A stretch of 64,000 nt of DNA, from the NCBI GenBank assembly GCA_022792175.1, contig JAAWAN010000009.1:1-64000 (forward strand). The letters run 5' to 3'. The notes below the pieces were generated by a model. It made no database searches. It saw only the letters and a program-made list of their open reading frames with translations, and had not been told where the DNA came from. A program made the position numbers and the translations under genes. Below are positions 40,818 to 47,824 of this stretch, one piece after another. The stretch is from Provencibacterium sp. (lineage in GTDB: Bacteria; Bacillota; Clostridia; Oscillospirales; Ruminococcaceae). The stretch's first letter is position 1; every line of letters begins with the position of its first letter.

Positions 40818-42238
40818 GCCTGCTCTGCCGGGCTTTCCTTTTCTGTCGTGGGAACAGAGGTAATCGCCTTGCTGCGCCATTTCCCGTGCCGGTAGGCAAA
40901 AACGGTGAACACCGCGCCCAGCACCCAGGAGACAAGCAGGGAAATAAACAGGCTGTCCGGCGAGCCGACCGGCTGCGCCTCGCTGCGGGTCAGATAGGCC
41001 AGCGCATAGGCAATCGGCACGCGGATGGCGACCGTTGTCGCCAGCGAAATCCACATGGGGGTGACCGTGTCGCCCGCGCCGCGCATGACGCCGGAGAGAA
41101 TCTGGTTGACCGCTACAGCGATATAACCAACCGCCAGGATACGCAGCATCCGCACTCCCAGCGAGATAACCTCCCCGGTAGTGGTGAACAGGCGCATGAG
41201 CGAGCCGCCGAACACCAGAATGGCCGTCACCAGAATCGCCGAGGCGATAAGGCCGATGCGCATACCGTCTTTCGTACCCTGCTCCACCCGGTCCATCCGG
41301 TTCGCGCCGATATTCTGCCCGGCAAAGGTGGTCATGGCGGTGCCGAAGGTGAAGTTCGGCATCATCGCAAAGCCATCTACGCGCATGACCACCGTTGAAA
41401 CGGCGATGACCGTGGTGCCGAAGCTGTTCGTCAGCCGCTGAACAACAATGGCCGCCATCGAGAAGATGGCCTGCGTCAGCCCGGAGGGCAGGCCGAGCTT
41501 GACCACCCGCGCTACCAGCGAGCGGTGCAGCCGCAGCGTTTTAAGGCCAAAATCCAGTATGTCCGTCATTCTCGCCAGGCGGATAAAGCAGAGGACGGCC
41601 GAAACCACCTGGGCAATGATGGTTGCCACGGCAACGCCTGCGACCCCCCAGCCGCAGGAGGCAACAAAGAAGATATCGAGTGCAATGTTCAGCGCACAGG
41701 AAATCAGCAGGAAAACGAGCGGCATAAACGAATCGCCCAGCCCGCGCAGGATACCGGAAATAATGTTATAAAAGGCAGGGCCTGCCACCCCGAGAAAGAT
41801 AATAATCAGATAGGAGCATGCCTGGGAATAGATGTCCTGCGGCGTATCCAGCATCTGCATGAGCGGAGGGGTGGCCAGCGGGCCGACAATCATGATAAAG
41901 ACCGAGCAGAGCGCAGTAAGAATAACGGTGGTTCCCACCGTATCCGACAGAAGCTGCCGCTGCCGCGCGCCAAAATACTGCGAAACCATAATCGTTGCGC
42001 CGGTGGCAATGCCCATAAACAACACCAGCAGAAGGTTAAAAATGGGCCCGCTCGCGCCAACAGCCGCCAGCGCCGTGTCTCCCACATATTTCCCGACAAC
42101 GATGGAATCGACTGTATTGTAGAGCTGCTGCGCCAGGTTCCCAATTAAAAGCGGAACGGCGAATTGTATCAGCCCCGCCGAGGGACTGCCGGCTGTTAGG
42201 TCCTGCGAACCGAAAAAGCGCTGCAGTTTCCCTTCCAT
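40814..42238 (-). CDS. MATE family efflux transporter, possibly SOS-linked
   Basis: A 474-residue MATE exporter with about twelve hydrophobic helices. Typical stretches are FAVPLLIGNLAQQLYNTVDS near residue 27, VVGKYVGDTALAAVGASGPI and, in the second half, MRVDGFAMMPNFTFGTAMTT. The start follows AGGAGG. It is unlike the 3075 MATE gene in length and N-terminus. Upstream are an inverted repeat over the promoter and a GAAC-N4-GTTC element that matches the core of a LexA box; DinF, a MATE protein, is SOS-induced in E. coli. It converges with the AraC gene with a four-base overlap. Confidence 0.9.
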   Translation of the reverse strand: MEGKLQRFFGSQDLTAGSPSAGLIQFAVPLLIGNLAQQLYNTVDSIVVGKYVGDTALAAVGASGPIFNLLLVLFMGIATGATIMVSQYFGARQRQLLSDTVGTTVILTALCSVFIMIVGPLATPPLMQMLDTPQDIYSQACSYLIIIFLGVAGPAFYNIISGILRGLGDSFMPLVFLLISCALNIALDIFFVASCGWGVAGVAVATIIAQVVSAVLCFIRLARMTDILDFGLKTLRLHRSLVARVVKLGLPSGLTQAIFSMAAIVVQRLTNSFGTTVIAVSTVVMRVDGFAMMPNFTFGTAMTTFAGQNIGANRMDRVEQGTKDGMRIGLIASAILVTAILVFGGSLMRLFTTTGEVISLGVRMLRILAVGYIAVAVNQILSGVMRGAGDTVTPMWISLATTVAIRVPIAYALAYLTRSEAQPVGSPDSLFISLLVSWVLGAVFTVFAYRHGKWRSKAITSVPTTEKESPAEQA

Positions 42239-42278
42239 TTGTTCATTCCTCCTAATCTTTTTTATTTTCTTTCTGCAT

Positions 42279-42299
42279 TATAATATCTTTTCTATTATA
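42279..42299. promoter_or_regulatory. Inverted repeat over the MATE promoter -10 region
   Basis: TATAATA (42279-42285), seven bases, TATTATA (42293-42299). On the minus strand it includes a TATAAT -10 box (42294-42299) with TGGACG (42317-42322) 17 bases upstream. It may be a repressor operator, but the AT-rich arms partly reflect the -10 consensus. Confidence 0.4.
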
Positions 42300-42325
42300 T
42301 CAGAAAAAGTGCTGTCCGTCCAGAT

Positions 42326-42339
42326 AGAACACTCGTTCT
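42326..42339. promoter_or_regulatory. LexA-like box upstream of the second MATE gene
   Basis: AGAACACTCGTTCT has the exact GAAC-N4-GTTC core. It lies just upstream of the -35 hexamer of the minus-strand MATE promoter. Confidence 0.45.
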
Positions 42340-42470
42340 TTTTTGCGGATTTTTCTGCATCTCTGGACTGGGACGCCTCGAAGAGAAACAGGCGCTTTCA
42401 GGTGTTCCTCCAGCGGCACACGCCCGCCTTCGGAACGAATTTTTTGTTTTAGGGCTTTTCCGACAGTCTG

Positions 42471-42511
42471 AAAGGGCACGTTGCAAAATGAAATTTTGCA
42501 ACGTGCCCTTT
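42471..42511. terminator. Terminator after the phospholipase-like gene
   Basis: Arms AAAGGGCACGTTGCAAAAT (42471-42489) and ATTTTGCAACGTGCCCTTT (42493-42511), GAA loop. It is a perfect member of the recurrent GTTGCAAAA hairpin family and can act on either strand. Confidence 0.8.
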
Positions 42512-42557
42512 CGAAAAAGCTGCTTTTGGGGCGAAGAAACTGCCCCGGATTCCCCGC

Positions 42558-43451
42558 TCAGAATTGATACATCTCTCTAAACCAGGTGGGATCCTCATAT
42601 TTCCAGTAGCTGCAGTTGCGCTCTATCTGGGGACGGAAGGCGTCTGCGCCCTCCAGGCAGGCGATGAGTTCATCCATCAGCCCAGCCGCTTGCCGCATGG
42701 CGTTTTCATAGAGTTCCGGCGCCGAGCTGCACAGGAAGAGGCCTGGGGAATCATAGACCTCCCATTTCCTGTGCAAAAAGTTCATTTGATCCTCTATAAA
42801 GAGATCCTCCTTCGGGCCATACTGAAAACCCTGAAAGCAGCAGTCAATGCAGAGCTCTATCGGCTCAGCCGATGCATCAATTCCAAAGAGGGAATCGGAA
42901 AGGACGAGATAGAACCGGCGAAGCGCCTCTTTAAACCCCTCTGTCATGCTGTAAGGGGCAGTAACATCCTTCATCGTTTCGCCAGGGCGCTTCCTGCAGT
43001 GGAAAAGAATCCATTCTATCCCGCCCTCGAGCCGGCCATGCAGGCCGCCCTCGCGCGCTTCATCATAATCGGGATGTGCGCGCCGGTACTCCCGCTCCAT
43101 CGGGAAGACATAGCTATGAATCTGGCTGTCCAGTGCATAGTGCCCTAAATACCCCATGACATAGGCGCGCATGGCGGCATACTCTCCCGGCCGCTCTATC
43201 CGGATATGCCGTAGGTATTCGCACATGGCCGAGAAGGTTTCAGCGGTTTTCAGCAGATGGAAGGAAAGCCCCAGCTTGTTGAGCGTATAGCCCGGCAGAC
43301 GGGAGGGTGCATAGTAAAGATCTCCTCCCTGCAGCCCCCACAGGTAGGCGTTCCATTCACTGTCGGCCGCTGAGCGTGCCTGCGGATTGCTCAACAGGGC
43401 ATAGGCATCCCTGCCGAGCAGGGTATGCAATATGGCTCCGGACATAAGCAT
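42558..43451 (-). CDS. Zinc-dependent phospholipase C-like protein
   Basis: A 297-residue protein of the zinc-dependent phospholipase C / S1-P1-like helical family. Visible metal-site segments are SGAILHTLLGRDAY, LWGLQGGDLYYAPS and MGYLGHYALDSQIHSYVFP, rich in His and Asp. Unlike secreted bacterial phospholipases C it has no signal peptide, so it probably acts in the cytosol on an unknown phosphoester. It is the last gene of the cassette 2 operon, 15 bases after the binding-protein gene, with AAAAGGAGG before the start. Confidence 0.8.
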   Translation of the reverse strand: MLMSGAILHTLLGRDAYALLSNPQARSAADSEWNAYLWGLQGGDLYYAPSRLPGYTLNKLGLSFHLLKTAETFSAMCEYLRHIRIERPGEYAAMRAYVMGYLGHYALDSQIHSYVFPMEREYRRAHPDYDEAREGGLHGRLEGGIEWILFHCRKRPGETMKDVTAPYSMTEGFKEALRRFYLVLSDSLFGIDASAEPIELCIDCCFQGFQYGPKEDLFIEDQMNFLHRKWEVYDSPGLFLCSSAPELYENAMRQAAGLMDELIACLEGADAFRPQIERNCSYWKYEDPTWFREMYQF

Positions 43452-43466
43452 TTTCCTCCTTTTGGT

Positions 43467-45239
43467 TTAGTCCTGAATGCGGTCGTATTGTGACTGGTAA
43501 ACGTCTATCATCTCCTGCAGGCCCAGCTCATACAGCTTGGCCTTGTAGGCTTCATAATCCGAAACTGCCCAGGTACCGTTGACCAGATTGGCGAACAGCT
43601 CATCCATATAGGTATACAGATCGTCCTTATACTGGTCGATGATCTCCGCCTCTGCCTCGGTGGCCATTGGGCAGATCATTGCCAGGTCGCTGTTCATGTT
43701 ATACATATTGAGCTTTTTCGCATTCTCGCACCAGGTGACGATGTTCGTCTTATAGTGTTCCTTGTAGCTTTGGGATTCAACCTCCTGGTAGTAGGCGGAA
43801 TTGAGATAATCATCAAAGGAATCCCAAAGGAGCGCTTCGCCCTTATAGGTACTGAAAATACCATGCAGCTGGATATTAGAGAGGGCAGTGCTGCGCACCA
43901 CATATTCGCCGGAGCCCCAGCCGGTAGACCTGACCTCCTCAGCGGTGGTCGGGCCGGTATAACGGTACAGGCCATCGACCACCTCGCAGGTCTGCCCCTC
44001 AACGCCCATAAAATACCACTTGGAATAGTCAAGCGAAATGATAACATCCAGAAAAGCAGCTGCCGCCTGCGGGTCAACGTTCGAAGAAAAGGCATGGTAA
44101 TCCCAGGATTTATAGCCCCGGCTGCCCTCCATGACCGGATCGATCCCCGCAGCCCCCTGAATAATGGGCATAACGGCGTAGATTTCATCCGGGTCATTCG
44201 AGCTGGCCTGATCGGAATTGGCAGGGAAGAAATAGGCGCTTACCACATTCTGGGTTAATGCTGTGGTAATGCCGGTGTTGTTCTTGCCAATATCAGTACC
44301 CAGATAAAGCAGCCCGTTGTCCACACATTTTTTCATGAATTCCACATAGGGGATGAAGCCCTCCTGCAAAAAGGGAACCATACACTGCCCGGTCTGATAG
44401 TCCATATTGAAGACATAGGGGGCAAGGCCAAACCACTGGGCAATGCCGTTGTCAAAAAAGCCTCCCCAGGTCGTATTGCAGGTGTCTGTCTGAACAGCCA
44501 GACGTTCATCCGCCACGCCGTTCCCGTTGACATCCTGCTGCTGGAAGGCCTCCAGCGCGCGGTAGAAGTCATCAATCGTCTGCGGCATTTCCATCCCCAC
44601 TTTATCCAGCCAGTCCTGCCGGATTTTGATGGTGAAGGTGTTGCGGTCCATCTGAGTATAGCCAAATTTCCCGTTGTTGACCGAAGGAAGCATATTGACG
44701 TTGCCGATATAATAGAGCTTTCCATCCTCATAGGTGTCCTTTTTGCGGCAGATATTGTAGTAACCTCCCTCTGCAAGCGCATCGAAAGCGGTCCCGTTAC
44801 TGTAGGGGAGCACATCGTCAATCGCCATCAGCTTGCCGGTGGTGATAAGATTGATGCGGTTGGGCGCGCTCAGCGGGCTGGCGTCAAAATAATCCGGCAT
44901 GTTTCCGGAGGCGATCTGCGCCTGCAAAACGGTCAGATACTGATCGCTCACAACCGACGTCATATCGATCTCCACACCATGCTCAGCAAACATATCCATC
45001 AGCACCTGATAGATTTCCGTTTTCTGCGCATCCTGCAGGACGAGGTGGTTACACTCGTTGCCCAGAACGGTGATTACCTTCTGTGCGCCGTCTGAAGGAG
45101 CGGCCGAGGAAGCCGAAGCGGATGGGGAGCCGGCAGAGAGCTGCGGGGATGAAGCGGAGCCATCCTGTGTGCTGCAGGCGGTGGTTCCCAGCAGGAATCC
45201 GGCGGCCAGCAGTGTTGCCAACATTTTGCGCATCATCAT
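43467..45239 (-). CDS. Extracellular sugar-binding lipoprotein (cassette 2)
   Basis: A 590-residue binding protein. The signal ends in the lipobox LLGTTACSTQ with Cys at about residue 22, then a Ser/Ala-rich spacer. The loop AFQQQDVNGNGVADERLAV resembles the Ca-like loop in the cassette 1 protein, so both belong to the LplA/YtcQ-like group. It is transcribed after its two permeases and just before the phospholipase-like gene. AAGGAG lies six bases from the first of three ATG codons. Confidence 0.9.
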   Translation of the reverse strand: MMMRKMLATLLAAGFLLGTTACSTQDGSASSPQLSAGSPSASASSAAPSDGAQKVITVLGNECNHLVLQDAQKTEIYQVLMDMFAEHGVEIDMTSVVSDQYLTVLQAQIASGNMPDYFDASPLSAPNRINLITTGKLMAIDDVLPYSNGTAFDALAEGGYYNICRKKDTYEDGKLYYIGNVNMLPSVNNGKFGYTQMDRNTFTIKIRQDWLDKVGMEMPQTIDDFYRALEAFQQQDVNGNGVADERLAVQTDTCNTTWGGFFDNGIAQWFGLAPYVFNMDYQTGQCMVPFLQEGFIPYVEFMKKCVDNGLLYLGTDIGKNNTGITTALTQNVVSAYFFPANSDQASSNDPDEIYAVMPIIQGAAGIDPVMEGSRGYKSWDYHAFSSNVDPQAAAAFLDVIISLDYSKWYFMGVEGQTCEVVDGLYRYTGPTTAEEVRSTGWGSGEYVVRSTALSNIQLHGIFSTYKGEALLWDSFDDYLNSAYYQEVESQSYKEHYKTNIVTWCENAKKLNMYNMNSDLAMICPMATEAEAEIIDQYKDDLYTYMDELFANLVNGTWAVSDYEAYKAKLYELGLQEMIDVYQSQYDRIQD

Positions 45240-45331
45240 TTCATTCTCCTTTTACTGAAAAATTTGAACAATCTATTCCCGGAGCAGCTCCCCTGTTTGG
45301 GGAAGCTGCTCCCGCCTGTTTAAACAGACAG

Positions 45332-46237
45332 CTACTCCTTGAGAGAGCCCAGCATAACCCCCTTTACAAAATACTTCTGGAAAAAGGGGTAGATACATAT
45401 CATCGGCAGCGATGACAGGATAATAATCGAGTATTTTATCTGATTGCTGGAAAGGCGGCGCTCCATATCGGCCTGCAGCTGCTCCTGAGAAGCGAACTCC
45501 TGGCTCAGATCCACCGTTTGCTCCACCAGAATCCTGCGCAGATAGAGCTGCAGCGGCTGAAGGCGCTGATCAGTAAGGAAGATGCTTGATTTAAACCATT
45601 CGTTCCAAACGCCAATCAGCGTATAAAGGGCAACAACGGCCAGAATCGGCTTGGCAACCGGCAGATAGATTTTTAAAAACGTCTGATAGCAGTTGGCTCC
45701 ATCCACCATGGCCGCCTCCCGCAGAGATTCCGGCAGCGAGCCAAAATAGGACTTGATTAAAATCGTATACCAGATGGAAAAGCAGCCGGGAATGATAATC
45801 GCCCACGGGGTGTTGTAAAGCCCCATTTTGATAATCAGCAAAAAAAGCGGGATGATGCCGCCGCTGAAATACATGGGGATAAGCAGGTAAATATTGAACA
45901 CCTTTCGCCCCTTTAGCCGTTTTGAGGAGAGGGCATAGGCCGCCATCGAGCAGATGCACAGCATTCCCGCTGATTCCGCCGCCGCATAGAGAATAGTGTT
46001 GAGGTAGGAGCGCCAGAGCTTGGGATCCAGAACAATTTTTTCATAGCTGCCCAGATACAGCCCCTTCGGCAGCCAGTATACCCGCATGGTTGCAGCCTGC
46101 TGCGGTTCGCTCAGCGAAAGGATCAGCACATAGTAAAGGGGATAGAGGGTCAAAAAAGCGGTAATTGCCATCAGAATAATGAGAGCGGCATCAACAGCCA
46201 TGCTGCCTTCCTGAATCCGGTTTTTATTTTTGGGCAT
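45332..46237 (-). CDS. ABC sugar transporter permease, YtcP type (cassette 2)
   Basis: A 301-residue CUT1 permease with six hydrophobic helices. The EAA loop is EAAMVDGANCYQTFLKIYLP near residue 187 and the C-terminus is FQKYFVKGVMLGSLKE. It starts 24 bases after the stop of the first permease gene, so they are cotranscribed. No ATPase gene is present in the cassette. Confidence 0.9.
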   Translation of the reverse strand: MPKNKNRIQEGSMAVDAALIILMAITAFLTLYPLYYVLILSLSEPQQAATMRVYWLPKGLYLGSYEKIVLDPKLWRSYLNTILYAAAESAGMLCICSMAAYALSSKRLKGRKVFNIYLLIPMYFSGGIIPLFLLIIKMGLYNTPWAIIIPGCFSIWYTILIKSYFGSLPESLREAAMVDGANCYQTFLKIYLPVAKPILAVVALYTLIGVWNEWFKSSIFLTDQRLQPLQLYLRRILVEQTVDLSQEFASQEQLQADMERRLSSNQIKYSIIILSSLPMICIYPFFQKYFVKGVMLGSLKE

Positions 46238-46261
46238 TTTCTCGTATCCTCCTTTTCCAGC

Positions 46262-47197
46262 TTACCAGAGCCCATAGCCCGTCATCTTATTGCTGATGCG
46301 GTTAGTGATATAGGTCAGTGTAATACCAATAACCGACATAAACAGGCCGACCGCCGTTGTATAGCTGTATTTGCCGCCCTCAATGCCGATGCGGTAGATA
46401 TAGGTGCCGATAACGTCTGAAGTTGCATAGGTGGAATTGCGGTAAAGCAACAGCGCAAGATCGGTATTCGTATGGAGAATAGAGCCCATCTGCAAAACCA
46501 GCTGCACAGCAATGATAAACTGAATGCCGGGAAGGGTAATATGTATTGCCTGCTGAAAGCGGTTTGCTCCATCTATTCTCGCAGACTCATAAAGGGCGGG
46601 ATCGATAGAAGACAATGTGGAGAAATAGAGGATGCTGCCAAACCCGAAGTTTTTCCAAACGTTGATGGTTGTATAGATAGTCGGATAATAATCCGGAAAA
46701 ATGATATATTCTTTTGAGGCTATGCCGAACACGGCGAGAAAGTTATTGATAATACCATTAGGCTCCAAAAAGGAAAGGGCCATACCGGCTACAACAACCG
46801 TCGAGATAAAATAAGGCAGATAACTGGCCGTTTGAACGAATTTTTTAAAACGAAATTGCTTGACTTCGTTCAGAAGAATAGCAAAGAGAATGGGAATTGT
46901 AAAACCAAATAACAGATTGAGCACGCTTAGCCGCAGTGTATTGCCAACAAGCCGAACAAAATTTTCGCTGTTTATAAAGGTCAGAAAATGTTTAAAACCA
47001 ACCCATTTAATACTTCCATCCAGCGCAAACATTGCACTTCCAACTTTATAATCCTGAAAAGCAATGATAACGCCCCACATCGGCAGATAATTAAAAATAA
47101 AGATAAGTATGGCGAGCGGCAAAAACAGGGAATAGAGCTGCAGATTTTCCCGAAACAGAGGTGATCGCAGCCCCCTTTGGATGGATGGCTTATTCAT
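46262..47197 (-). CDS. ABC sugar transporter permease, LplB type (cassette 2)
   Basis: A 311-residue CUT1 permease with six hydrophobic helices and the EAA-like loop ESARIDGANRFQQAIHITLP, in which the usual EAA reads ESA. The C-terminus ITLTYITNRISNKMTGYGLW resembles that of the cassette 1 LplB-type protein. It is the first gene of the cassette 2 operon. The gene is more AT-rich than its neighbours, most visibly at the 5' end. Confidence 0.9.
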   Translation of the reverse strand: MNKPSIQRGLRSPLFRENLQLYSLFLPLAILIFIFNYLPMWGVIIAFQDYKVGSAMFALDGSIKWVGFKHFLTFINSENFVRLVGNTLRLSVLNLLFGFTIPILFAILLNEVKQFRFKKFVQTASYLPYFISTVVVAGMALSFLEPNGIINNFLAVFGIASKEYIIFPDYYPTIYTTINVWKNFGFGSILYFSTLSSIDPALYESARIDGANRFQQAIHITLPGIQFIIAVQLVLQMGSILHTNTDLALLLYRNSTYATSDVIGTYIYRIGIEGGKYSYTTAVGLFMSVIGITLTYITNRISNKMTGYGLW

Positions 47198-47340
47198 TTT
47201 CTTCTCATCCTTTCCGGTATTTTAAACCGAATTTTATACAATTAGCAATAAAAGTTGAGCCATAGAAAATTTAAACCTATTCTTCATTTGGGGGACATAT
47301 TGATATGGTTTTGTGTTTTAAATGTGGATTCAGACAAAAA

Positions 47341-47385
47341 TAAAAGCCCGTTGAAAAAACCATAGGTTTTTTCAACGGGCTTTTA
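47341..47385. terminator. Bidirectional hairpin terminator
   Basis: Arms AAAAGCCCGTTGAAAAAACC and GGTTTTTTCAACGGGCTTTT around ATA. It lies upstream of cassette 2 and would stop transcription arriving from the GH3 side. Confidence 0.75.
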
Positions 47386-47587
47386 TGGAATATACTCTAT
47401 TATACGCCCCCCTGTAAAAAAGTCAAGCCCTATATAAAAAGGATCTGTAAATCTCCAGCTCTTTTAAAGTCTCCCAAAGTATGAAAGCAATGCCCTGGGA
47501 TTTTGCGCAAATGATGAAGCCTTCCCTCTCAGGGGAGAAGAGGGCCAGCGGGTACTGAACGGCTCTGCCTCTATACTTCTCTTCCAG

Positions 47588-47620
47588 AAAAAAACGTCCA
47601 GCCGCAGCGCAGCCGGACGC
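47588..47620 (-). terminator. Terminator after the GH3 gene
   Basis: On the minus strand GCGTCCGGCTGC pairs with GCGGCTGGACG (two G-T pairs) and is followed by seven T. It lies about 200 bases after the GH3 stop codon. Confidence 0.7.
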
Positions 47621-47824
47621 TCTGCTTTCCTATTCCGCCTTTAAGCTGAAAAGACTTGCCAGCTGTATTACCCATCGGCGATCCACCGCTATGGCGGCCC
47701 CGGCAGCGGCCGGCACCATGTCCGCAGATACTGCAGCCTGCACCGGCAACTCTGAAACCGGGGGAAAATTCCTGAATCTATCCTTTTAACGTTTTGCACA
47801 CAATCCTTCCGTTTTAAAACAGAC

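Larger units (their letters stand above)
42239..42557. other. Intergenic region upstream of the second MATE gene
   Basis: It holds the MATE promoter region with an inverted repeat (42279-42299), a LexA-like box (42326-42339) and a terminator for the phospholipase-like gene (42471-42511). No gene is seen in the remaining 42340-42470. Confidence 0.5.
47198..47824. other. Intergenic region between cassette 2 and the GH3 gene
   Basis: 47198-47340 is the AT-rich leader and promoter region of cassette 2; TATAAA and TTAAAA-like boxes are present but no single promoter is convincing. Two terminators follow (47341-47385 and 47588-47620). 47386-47587 and 47621-47824 contain no gene I can support. Confidence 0.5.
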
